Shown here piece after piece: positions 12,908 through 18,647 of a stretch of DNA of 18,647 nucleotides; position 1 is the first letter of the stretch; the number at the start of each line of letters is the position of its first letter. Position numbers and translations under genes: made by a program. The stretch is from Desulfobacteraceae bacterium (GTDB lineage: Bacteria > Desulfobacterota > Desulfobacteria > Desulfobacterales > Desulfosalsimonadaceae): contig JAGXHH010000247.1 in the NCBI GenBank assembly GCA_024636355.1, forward strand, positions 1-18,647, written 5' to 3'. Below the pieces are notes generated by a model. It made no database searches, was not told where the DNA came from, and saw nothing but the letters and a program-made list of their open reading frames with translations.

Positions 12908-13894
12908 ATGGAAATGGAAACACCCCAGCGCAATATTGCTTTAGATCTTGTACGGACAACCGAAGCCGCTGCCCTGGCGTCCGCGCGCTGGCTGGGAAAA
13001 GGCGAAAAGGAAGCGGGCGATTTTGCCGCGGTCGAGGCCATGCGGTTGTCTTTTGCAGCCCTTGACATTGACGGGACGGTAATCATCGGCGAGGGGGAAA
13101 AGGACAACGCACCCATGCTCTACAAGGGTGAAAAACTGGGCACCACGAGGGGGCCCCGGGTGGATGTGGCTATCGATCCGGTAGAGGGAACCAATCTGCT
13201 CGCCTACGGCCGACCCAATGCCATATCGGTGGTGGGTGCCGCCCCGGCGGGTACAATGTTCGATCCCGGTCCCAGCTACTACATGAAAAAACTCGTGGTT
13301 TCCGCCCAGGCCCGGAATGCCATCGAACTCGACGCCCCTGTCGGCACGAACCTGTTAAATATCGCAAAGGCCCTGGGCAGGGACGTAGAAGACCTGGTGG
13401 TGTTCGTGCTGGATAAACCGCGTCATTATCCCTTGATAGATGAAATCCGCAAGACCGGAGCCCGCATCCAGCTGCACACGGATGGCGACGTGGCAGGCGC
13501 GCTCATGGCAATCGATCCGAATTCGGAAATCGACGTGATGATGGGAACAGGCGGCACACCGGAAGGCGTCCTGGCCGCCTGTGCAATCCGCGCCCTTGGC
13601 GGCGAAATGCTCTGCCGGCTCGATCCCCAGAAACCGGAAGAAAAAGAAGCGCTCGCAAAGACCAGCATCGATCTACACCGCATTCTGGACGTCAACTCAC
13701 TGATCCGCAGCGACGATGTATTTTTTGCCGCCACGGGCATCTCGGGCGGATTTTTGTCGGGAGTCAAATATACCGGCTCCGGCGCCAGTACCCACTCACT
13801 GGTAATCCGGGGCAAAACAGGCACGATCCGCTATATCGAATCCCACCACAATTTAGACCGGCTCATGCGCTTTTCCGCGGTAAAATACGACTGA
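12908..13894 (+). CDS. glpX: Class II fructose-1,6-bisphosphatase (GlpX)
   Basis: A 328-residue protein matching GlpX, which hydrolyses fructose 1,6-bisphosphate to fructose 6-phosphate in gluconeogenesis in the cytoplasm. Metal and substrate residues of the Li-sensitive phosphatase fold are visible: D38 in AGDFAAVEAM, E62 in GEGEKD, D90, E93 and T95 in DPVEGT, and E219 in GGTPEG. Length is typical of the family. The ATG at 12908 has AAAGGAA about nine bases upstream; an in-frame ATG two codons later is possible. It is the only gene in its transcript on the evidence here; a large inverted repeat begins 30 bases after the stop. The protein looks intact, and as the bisphosphatase of an autotroph or organic-acid user it would be central. 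Confidence 0.95.
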   Translation: MEMETPQRNIALDLVRTTEAAALASARWLGKGEKEAGDFAAVEAMRLSFAALDIDGTVIIGEGEKDNAPMLYKGEKLGTTRGPRVDVAIDPVEGTNLLAYGRPNAISVVGAAPAGTMFDPGPSYYMKKLVVSAQARNAIELDAPVGTNLLNIAKALGRDVEDLVVFVLDKPRHYPLIDEIRKTGARIQLHTDGDVAGALMAIDPNSEIDVMMGTGGTPEGVLAACAIRALGGEMLCRLDPQKPEEKEALAKTSIDLHRILDVNSLIRSDDVFFAATGISGGFLSGVKYTGSGASTHSLVIRGKTGTIRYIESHHNLDRLMRFSAVKYD

Positions 13895-13923
13895 TAAACG
13901 TTTTAGCGGCAAAAGAATCGTAA

Positions 13924-14049
13924 TGATGGCGAGATAAAAGGGCCATATACAAGGCGCGGCGATTTTTCATCCGCGAAGGCATACTTGCGTATGTTGAGCG
14001 GATGAAAAATCACCGCAACGCAGTAGATGGCTCTTTTACCTCGCCATCA
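13924..14049. repeat. 126-nt imperfect inverted repeat (cruciform-forming element)
   Basis: The left arm opens TGATGGCGAGATAAAAGGGC (13924 on) and the right arm, reverse-complemented, opens TGATGGCGAGGTAAAAGAGC; the arms pair over about 50 bases, ending in the perfect match GATTTTTCATCCGC. The loop region contains a small stem, CATAC-TTGC-GTATG. The arms differ at scattered positions, some compensated by G-U pairs, which suggests the RNA or cruciform form is conserved. It lies between glpX and the converging cysteine-rich gene, and provides the latter's TGA stop. I recall near-identical elements in other Desulfobacterales genomes, but that is from memory. Confidence 0.85.
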
Positions 14050-14358
14050 CTGGTTGCCGAACCCGTTTGACATCTCACAGTCCGGGCAATGCCAGGTAAT
14101 CCCATTGCATGACATCCCCCAGATGTTTTCATACATGCACGCCTGGCAGATGGCAAAGCCGCAGCGGCAGGTCCAGCAGAACGGGGCGAGCCGGCCGCAG
14201 CAATGGCAGGTTCGGTCCTTTGCACGACGGCGCTGTCGTGCCGTCTGCGGGGTTGCATTATTCTTTTCAGGTGAGTCTTTCATCTTGCATTGCGTGTACC
14301 ACATGATGCAGATTCCGCAAGTATTTTCGCCGCGCTGACCTGACACCGCATACGGCAT
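14047..14358 (-). CDS. Small cysteine-rich zinc-ribbon-like protein
   Basis: A protein of up to 103 residues with 14 cysteines arranged mostly as CxxC-type pairs: TCGICIMW, then TCHCCGR, FCWTCRCGF, AICQACMYENIWGMSC and HCPDC near the end. The spacing suggests two or more zinc ribbons or a similar metal site. I do not know a function. The start is uncertain: in-frame ATGs at 14382, 14358, 14304 and 14283 are all possible; I chose 14358, which keeps the first CxxC pair and leaves 96 bases to the divergent dienelactone hydrolase gene. The stop codon TGA (14049-14047) is the last part of the adjacent 126-nt inverted repeat, so the native C-terminus may have been altered when that element arrived. 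A cytoplasmic location is likely, as there is no signal peptide. Confidence 0.65.
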   Translation of the reverse strand: MPYAVSGQRGENTCGICIMWYTQCKMKDSPEKNNATPQTARQRRRAKDRTCHCCGRLAPFCWTCRCGFAICQACMYENIWGMSCNGITWHCPDCEMSNGFGNQ

Positions 14359-14454
14359 CCGGATTCCCGGGGTGATATTCATGCCCGTATGATTATTTTT
14401 CCGAATACAGGCTGTTTTCGTGCCTGCAAATTCAAGGTCAGAAAGGAGCACCCA

Positions 14455-15240
14455 ATGAAATGCCGCCTTTTTATTTTTGCCGCCCTTGCTTTTTGCATAT
14501 CGTCATCCCCTGTTTTCGGAAAACTTGTAACGGAAACCGTCTCATACACGCACGATGATATCAAGCTCGATGGCTACCTATCCTATGACGATGCCGTCGA
14601 GGGGAAACGGCCGGGAGTGCTTGTCGTTCATGAATGGTGGGGTTTAAACGATTATGCGCGGCAGCGGGCCGAACAGCTCGCCGAACTGGGTTATGTCGCC
14701 TTTGCGGTCGACATGTACGGTAAGGGGAAAGTCACCGAACATCCTGATAAGGCTGCCGAATGGATGAAACAAGTAAGCGGCAATATTGAAAAATGGCGCA
14801 AACGGGCCATGGCCGGACTCGAGATTCTGAGAAATCATTCGCGCACGGCCGGCGAAAAAATTGCCGCCATCGGCTACTGCTTCGGCGGATCGACCGTTCA
14901 GCAGCTCGCATACAGCGGCACGGATATCAAGGGGGTGGTCAGTTTTCACGGTTCCCTGGTAACGCCGCCGGAAGACATCTCAAGCGACATTCCCGCCAGG
15001 ATGTTGATCCTGCATGGCGCTTCGGACCCGATGACTGAAAAAAAGAGCATTCCCGATTATCTGACAGCGATGGAAAAATCCGGAATCGACTGGCAGATGG
15101 TCATTTATGGCGGGGCCAAACACAGTTTCACGAACCCGAACGCAGATGAAGTCGAAATGGATGCCCTTGCATACAGCAAATCCGCCGACCAACGATCCTG
15201 GGCGCATATGAAACTGTTTTTCGATGAGCTTTTCAGGTAA
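14455..15240 (+). CDS. Secreted dienelactone hydrolase family protein
   Basis: A 261-residue alpha/beta hydrolase of the dienelactone hydrolase family. The N-terminus (MKCRLFIFAALAFCISSSPV, then FGK) is a signal peptide, so the enzyme acts outside the cytoplasm. The catalytic triad is visible: C142 in GYCFGG, D191 in HGASDPM and H223 in GGAKHSF; E60 in VVHEWWGL matches the glutamate that activates the cysteine nucleophile. Bacterial secreted members are common and their substrates mostly unknown. ATG 14455 is supported by AAAGGAG six bases upstream and by the signal peptide; an ATG at 14389 in frame would bury it. It is divergent from the cysteine-rich gene and followed by a repeat cluster. 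Confidence 0.9.
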   Translation: MKCRLFIFAALAFCISSSPVFGKLVTETVSYTHDDIKLDGYLSYDDAVEGKRPGVLVVHEWWGLNDYARQRAEQLAELGYVAFAVDMYGKGKVTEHPDKAAEWMKQVSGNIEKWRKRAMAGLEILRNHSRTAGEKIAAIGYCFGGSTVQQLAYSGTDIKGVVSFHGSLVTPPEDISSDIPARMLILHGASDPMTEKKSIPDYLTAMEKSGIDWQMVIYGGAKHSFTNPNADEVEMDALAYSKSADQRSWAHMKLFFDELFR

Positions 15241-15455
15241 GAGGTTTCGTTTCCCGACAAAATCGGTTGGCTTCGTGGGAGCGGGCGTCGGGATGTGAAT
15301 CCCGACCTACACAACCGTCTTTGAGTGCCGAGAACCGTAGGTCGGGTTTCCTACCCGACAGGGAGCCCCGAGTGCGGGTCCGGGGTTTTTGAATTTGCGA
15401 AGTCCACTCGTAGAGGTTTCGTTTCCCGGGCACCAGGATGTGAATCCCGACCTAC
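15241..15455. repeat. Three-copy cluster of the GTAGGTCGGG repeat family
   Basis: The 330-base gap 15241-15570 has no gene. It starts with a full-length copy in inverted orientation (15241-15310), closely matching 483-545. A variant hairpin with arms GTCGGGT/ACCCGAC follows at 15341-15359, then a shortened copy at 15413-15455 that keeps both ends (GAGGTTTCGTTTCCCG and TGTGAATCCCGACCTAC) but has lost about 30 internal bases. From 15456 to 15570 the DNA is AT-richer and presumably holds the promoter of the next gene, but I see no clear -35/-10 pair. Confidence 0.8.
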
Positions 15456-15570
15456 ACGACCGCTCGAATAATGAGTTGATTTCATCTGAAATCCTGTCAT
15501 TAAATTGAATAACTCACTATTTCAAATGGTAACAATATCCGCCTTCTTGCACATTCCATAAGGACATCGT

Positions 15571-15966
15571 ATGGATTTTCAAATTAAGATCGATCCGCAG
15601 CGATCCTGGCTGCTGATTGAACTGACCGGCAGATTCGACCTGGACGATCTGGAAAAATGTTACCAGACTTTTCTCGGACGATCGGATTGGAAAAAAGGTA
15701 ACGATATCCTGTGGGATGTCCGGGCCTGTTCATTTGAGCACCTTAACGGAAATGACATGCGAACCATTGCCGCCATGACCGAAAATTACAGGGATCAACG
15801 CGGTCCGGGGCGTGCGGCCTGGGTGACGGGCCGAAATGTCGATTTTGGTATCGGGCGGATGTACGAGATGACCAATGAAAAAAATGTCATTTACAATTTC
15901 CGGGTATTCCGGACAATTGAAGAAGCGGAAGAATGGATATTAAAGCCTGACATCAGCCGGGGGTGA
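15571..15966 (+). CDS. SpoIIAA-like (STAS-related) protein
   Basis: A 131-residue cytoplasmic protein resembling the SpoIIAA-like family: a first strand pair (FQIKIDPQRSWLLIELTGRF), a helix, the strand DILWDVRACSFEHL, a central helix, the strand AAWVTGR, and the typical ending FRVFRTIEEAEEWI. Proteins of this family share the STAS/anti-sigma-antagonist fold and may bind small molecules or regulators; the function of this subgroup is not established. The ATG at 15571 has AAGGA about six bases upstream. Its stop lies two bases from the stop of the converging metallo-hydrolase gene. No partner kinase or sigma factor gene is adjacent. Confidence 0.8.
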   Translation: MDFQIKIDPQRSWLLIELTGRFDLDDLEKCYQTFLGRSDWKKGNDILWDVRACSFEHLNGNDMRTIAAMTENYRDQRGPGRAAWVTGRNVDFGIGRMYEMTNEKNVIYNFRVFRTIEEAEEWILKPDISRG

Positions 15967-15968
15967 GA

Positions 15969-16898
15969 TCACGGGAACACGAGAATCGGCTCCCCGACAT
16001 GGATCCAGTGGATTTCGAAAGTCTCTTTATATGCCCCGGCGGTTTGTTCAAACTCCCCCAGATGTACCCCCCAGAGCGGTTTTACCGGTTTATTCAATGG
16101 TGAAAAAAAATGATCGTGGTGAATCGGAATGACGGTCGCAGCCCCAAGCGGCACGACCACATTGTCTAACAACCCCCGCGTGTTTTCGCGGCCGGCGATC
16201 CCGAGCAGGACCACGTCCGCGGTTATCCCGTCGAACATGCCGGGCAGATAGCCGGCGCTGCCGTTGTGCACCAGGGTGCCCTTGGGATGTTCGATCAGGA
16301 GGGTAAAGGTTTTGCCCAGACGGTACTTCGATGCGGCCGCCGGCGGAACCAACGGTTTTTCCATCCGGCCCGGCCAGGGAATTTTTCCGAACAGGGCCGG
16401 CCCGTGCCGGCTTTCCAGGAATCGGATCCGGAACTGGCCGATCCGGAGGGTGTCACCAAACGTGACGACCCGGATATGCTCCTCGTTTAACCCGGCCCCC
16501 CGCCCTACCATTGCCGTGCTCCCGGAGCCGACCAATACCGCCCCGGTATTGCTTGCGAAAAAAGGAGCGTCCATAGCGTGATCGTAATGGGAATGGCTGA
16601 TGATCACGGCATCCGCCATGTTTCCCGTTTTCCGACACCACTCGGCAATCTGATCCGACTGCGGGGCCAGGGCAAAGCCCAGGCCCACTTTCAGCAGCCC
16701 GGGCCGGCTGACGAACGGGTCAATAAAAAAGGCGGTTTCACCGTCAGAGATAAAGCATCCGGCTGTTCCCATCCAGGTCAGGCGCACGGAATCTGTAGAA
16801 AAAAATTGTGGCGGGTGCGGCATATTGCCGCCCGGTAAACCGGCGGCACACGCGCAGAGGACAAGAGGGAGCCAGAGCAGGTGCGGCAAGATTCTCAT
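15969..16898 (-). CDS. MBL-fold metallo-hydrolase, probable lipoprotein
   Basis: A 309-residue metallo-beta-lactamase-fold protein of the UlaG/NAPE-PLD-like branch. The N-terminus (LPHLLWLPLVLCACAAG) reads as a lipoprotein signal with C17 as the likely lipidated cysteine. The HxHxDH metal motif is complete: H102, H104, D106 and H107 in SHSHYDHAMD; further likely ligands are the histidine of ESRHGP and those of PIHHDHFFSPL. Where the bridging aspartate of the fold is expected (GDxGY), this protein has NGSAGY, so serine replaces aspartate. Relatives range from lactonases to phospholipases; I cannot name a substrate. ATG 16898 has only a weak Shine-Dalgarno (AGG, eight bases). It converges with the SpoIIAA-like gene with a two-base gap. 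Confidence 0.85.
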   Translation of the reverse strand: MRILPHLLWLPLVLCACAAGLPGGNMPHPPQFFSTDSVRLTWMGTAGCFISDGETAFFIDPFVSRPGLLKVGLGFALAPQSDQIAEWCRKTGNMADAVIISHSHYDHAMDAPFFASNTGAVLVGSGSTAMVGRGAGLNEEHIRVVTFGDTLRIGQFRIRFLESRHGPALFGKIPWPGRMEKPLVPPAAASKYRLGKTFTLLIEHPKGTLVHNGSAGYLPGMFDGITADVVLLGIAGRENTRGLLDNVVVPLGAATVIPIHHDHFFSPLNKPVKPLWGVHLGEFEQTAGAYKETFEIHWIHVGEPILVFP

Positions 16899-16937
16899 TT
16901 GATTGCCTGCAGAAGAAAGGGGGATTATTTAATATGG

Positions 16938-17095
16938 TTATCCGGAAAACTCCAGTGCGGATTAAAGAAGTCTTCGAAATCGCTATCGAAATCGAATTTC
17001 CCCAATTTCGATAGCGATAGCGATTTCATTAGCGATTTGGAAAAACCCCTTATTGCTCAACGGATCAAAGTCTTTCACTGGAGTAAACCGGATAA
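16938..17095. repeat. MITE-like element with 20-bp terminal inverted repeats and internal palindrome
   Basis: The left end TTATCCGGAAAACTCCAGTG (16938-16957) and the reverse complement of the right end (17076-17095), TTATCCGGTTTACTCCAGTG, match at 17 of 20 positions. Inside, GAAATCGCTATCGAAAT (16976-16992) pairs with ATTTCGATAGCGATAGCGAT and onward (17005-17027), where one 6-base unit is duplicated. No coding sequence is convincing in it. The ends closely resemble those of the element at 1420-1547. It stops ten bases short of the small gene at 17105. Confidence 0.65.
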
Positions 17096-17104
17096 TGCGA
17101 ACTA

Positions 17105-17266
17105 TCAATCACTGTCATTTTTCATATAATCCGCATCTTTTATCTTGAGAATATCCCGCCTGATGGCAACCAGGGCAGACAATCTCTGCTGCGGCGTCTG
17201 GCTTTGCCAGAAATCAAGGTCCCACGCCTCTGCTGCTTCAAAATCAGCGGCCCGATTTGCAACCAT
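17105..17266 (-). CDS. Small antitoxin-like protein, 53 aa
   Basis: A short gene with protein MVANRAADFEAAEAWDLDFW, then QSQTPQQRLSALVAIRRDIL and a charged tail. The pattern of acidic helix, WDLDFW, and PQQRLSALVAIRRDI recalls small antitoxin-like proteins found beside nucleotidyltransferase toxins; this is from memory and moderate in strength. The ATG at 17266 lies immediately after a TGA, and its own Shine-Dalgarno is poor (GGAAAAG, about 12 bases away). A much better site, AAGGA, precedes ATG 17305, 13 codons upstream in the same frame, and a near-consensus promoter lies at 17345-17373. So this is either a gene with a nonsense codon near its start or one translated by restart at TGA-ATG. 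No toxin partner follows; the MITE-like element lies there instead. Confidence 0.6.
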   Translation of the reverse strand: MVANRAADFEAAEAWDLDFWQSQTPQQRLSALVAIRRDILKIKDADYMKNDSD

Positions 17267-17305
17267 TCATTGACGACGCTTTTCCGATCTTTCTTTTAAG
17301 CCCAT
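17267..17305 (-). other. 12-codon leader frame with strong RBS, in frame with the small antitoxin-like gene
   Basis: ATG 17305 is preceded by GAAGGAAATCCGAC, an excellent ribosome-binding arrangement. It encodes MGLKERSEKRRQ and stops at TGA 17269-17267, directly before ATG 17266 in the same frame. The basic sequence would extend the next protein naturally, so the TGA is probably a nonsense mutation of a 66-residue gene, with translational restart as the alternative. Confidence 0.55.
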
Positions 17306-17344
17306 GTCGGATTTCCTTCAGAAATGAAATAAACTATTGATCTA

Positions 17345-17373
17345 ATAGTATTATGCGCACAAAAGAATGTCAA
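17345..17373 (-). promoter_or_regulatory. Sigma-70-type promoter for the small antitoxin-like gene
   Basis: On the minus strand, perfect TTGACA (17373-17368), a 17-base spacer, and TACTAT (17350-17345). It lies about 40 bases upstream of ATG 17305 and just after the nspC stop, so the small gene has its own transcript. Confidence 0.75.
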
Positions 17374-17394
17374 TTCAATAAAGAGGTGCTTGCG

Positions 17395-18567
17395 TTATGA
17401 CAGCCGTCCTGCAAAATCCTCATATCCGAATTCGCGGACGATTGTATAGGTATCAGCCGCGGCATTGTGGCGGACTATGGCGGGGAGGTTGATGCCGTTA
17501 AAGGTGTTGGTCTTCACCATGGTGTAGTGGGCCATGTCGAGGAAGATCAGCTTGTCGCCGATTTCGAGCGGTGCATGGAAGGAATAGTCGCCGATAACGT
17601 CTCCTGACAGGCACGACGGGCCGGCCAGGCGGAATGTATGCGCTTTTTCACCGGGAAGCCCCGCTCCGACCACCTCGGGACGGTAGGGCATTTCCAGCAC
17701 GTCCGGCATATGGGTGGCCGCCGAGGTATCTAAAATGGCAATCGGCATCGCGTTGTAAACAGTGTCGAGCACGGTGGCCGCCAGCACCCCGGCATTCAAG
17801 GCCACGGCCTCGCCCGGTTCCAGGATGACGTCCACGTCGTAGCGGTTGCGGATGTCATTGATCAACCGGATCAGCAGGTCGACATCGTAGTCGGCACGGG
17901 TGATGTGATGCCCCCCGCCGAAGTTTACCCAGGAAAGGTCGGCCAGCAGGTGGCCGAAGCGTTTTTCGAAAGCCGCCAGTGTCCGTTCCAGGGCATCGGC
18001 GTTCTGTTCGCAGAGGGTATGGAAATGCAGGCCGGAAATGCCGTCAATCGTCTCGCCCACAAACTGTTCGGACCGGATGCCCAGGCGCGATTTCGGGGCC
18101 GACGGATCATAGATGGCCGCCGGCGCTTCGGAATGCTCCGGGTTGACCCGGAGCCCGCATTCGATATGCCGTCCGCAACCTTCGACCATTGGCCGGAACC
18201 GGCGCCACTGGGCAAACGAATTGAACATCACGTGATCGGACCAGCGCAGGACCTCACGCATGTCCGTATCGCTGTAGGCGGCGGCAAAGGTGTAGACCTC
18301 GCCGCCAAACGCTTCCTTTCCCAGCCGGGCCTCAAAAGGCGAACTCGCACACGTGCCGTCGAGCGTCTTTGCCAGCAGCGGAAACACGCTGTGCATGGCA
18401 AACGCTTTTAACGCCAGCAGTATGCGGCAGCCGGTTTCAGCCTTCACCCGGGCCATGACCGCCATGTTCTTCTCCAGGGCCTCGTCGCTGACGATATAAC
18501 TCGGCGACGGCACCCGGGCAAGATCCAGGTTCAGGGGAAAACCGTTTAGAGGAAAACTTCGGTCCAT
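17395..18567 (-). CDS. nspC: Carboxynorspermidine/carboxyspermidine decarboxylase
   Basis: A 390-residue PLP-dependent decarboxylase of the alanine racemase-fold family (NspC). It removes the carboxyl group from carboxyspermidine or carboxynorspermidine, the last step of the alternative spermidine route. Visible motifs: the PLP lysine K54 in LLALKAFA, HFHTLCEQ (from 181), the phosphate-binding glycines in VNFGGGHH (214-221), EPGEA (250-254) and the catalytic cysteine C319 in GPSCLSGD. Length is typical. I chose ATG 18567 because the protein then starts just before the conserved PSPSYIVSDEALEKN; upstream codons in this frame overlap the preceding gene. It overlaps the end of the dehydrogenase gene by 22 bases, implying translational coupling of the two pathway enzymes. 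No terminator is evident before the next promoter at 17373. Confidence 0.93.
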   Translation of the reverse strand: MDRSFPLNGFPLNLDLARVPSPSYIVSDEALEKNMAVMARVKAETGCRILLALKAFAMHSVFPLLAKTLDGTCASSPFEARLGKEAFGGEVYTFAAAYSDTDMREVLRWSDHVMFNSFAQWRRFRPMVEGCGRHIECGLRVNPEHSEAPAAIYDPSAPKSRLGIRSEQFVGETIDGISGLHFHTLCEQNADALERTLAAFEKRFGHLLADLSWVNFGGGHHITRADYDVDLLIRLINDIRNRYDVDVILEPGEAVALNAGVLAATVLDTVYNAMPIAILDTSAATHMPDVLEMPYRPEVVGAGLPGEKAHTFRLAGPSCLSGDVIGDYSFHAPLEIGDKLIFLDMAHYTMVKTNTFNGINLPAIVRHNAAADTYTIVREFGYEDFAGRLS

Positions 18568-18647
18568 GGCAATCCGTGTTTGTTCAGAGCGTCCATGAAC
18601 GGATCGGGATCGAACTGCTCCATATTGAAGACGCCCGCATCCCACCA
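18546..18647 (-). CDS. Carboxynorspermidine dehydrogenase, C-terminal end (partial)
   Basis: The last 33 residues of a gene that continues beyond the window edge, read in a different frame from nspC: WWDAGVFNMEQFDPDPFMDA, then LNKHGLPWTEVFL and TAA at 18548-18546. This matches the C-terminus of saccharopine dehydrogenase-like carboxy(nor)spermidine dehydrogenases, which join putrescine or diaminopropane to aspartate semialdehyde with NADPH. Its position directly upstream of nspC, with a 22-base overlap, supports the call. Confidence 0.8.
   Translation of the reverse strand, partial: WWDAGVFNMEQFDPDPFMDALNKHGLPWTEVFL

Noticed and set aside
16881..17129. 82-residue plus-strand frame over the second MITE-like element
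   Set aside because: Its middle is the translated palindrome (FDSDSDFISD) and it has no ribosome-binding site or homology.
17267..17269. TGA ahead of the small antitoxin-like gene as selenocysteine
   Set aside because: No suitable hairpin follows, no Cys-type motif surrounds it, and an ATG is directly next to it; nonsense mutation or restart is simpler.

Overview
The window looks like chromosomal DNA of a moderately GC-rich, Gram-negative anaerobe, most likely a member of the Desulfobacterota (Desulfobacterales-like). The case rests on several points: the carboxynorspermidine dehydrogenase/NspC polyamine pair, a UPF0182 membrane protein, a GlpX-type fructose bisphosphatase, a PAS hybrid kinase with a periplasmic binding domain, a GrdB/PrdB-family protein read through an in-frame UGA, and many interspersed palindromic repeats of types I associate with this group. 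This assignment is inference; there is no rRNA or ribosomal marker in the window.

Layout. Positions 1-4065 are an accessory patch: a broken metallo-beta-lactamase-fold gene joined to low-complexity DNA, an MntA/HepT toxin-antitoxin pair, a terminal-inverted-repeat element, a probable selenoprotein gene (in-frame TGA at 2190-2192 with a SECIS-like hairpin straight after it), and an AbrB-type/PIN toxin-antitoxin pair bracketed by two directly repeated mosaic blocks. Positions 4066-6786 hold the UPF0182 gene. Positions 6992-12439 hold three minus-strand genes probably transcribed in the order LytM/M23 peptidase, hybrid histidine kinase, unknown 304-residue protein. Positions 12440-12907 are a divergent intergenic region with a strong terminator hairpin that serves no visible gene. 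Positions 12908-16898 hold glpX, a 126-nt inverted repeat, a cysteine-rich small protein, a secreted dienelactone hydrolase-like protein, a SpoIIAA-like protein and a lipoprotein-type metallo-beta-lactamase-fold protein. Positions 16938-17373 hold a second terminal-inverted-repeat element and a short gene with a clear promoter and a TGA-ATG restart. The window ends with nspC and the 3' end of the preceding dehydrogenase gene, which overlap.

How the parts work together. Polyamine synthesis (the last two genes) and glpX are housekeeping metabolism. The kinase operon looks like envelope sensing and remodelling. The most notable item is the UGA-containing PrdB/GrdB-like gene: its Sec-Pro-Leu-Cys motif, the continuous homology on both sides of the TGA and the hairpin placement all fit a selenoprotein that ordinary gene calling would split or label a pseudogene. 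Its true N-terminus is not resolved.
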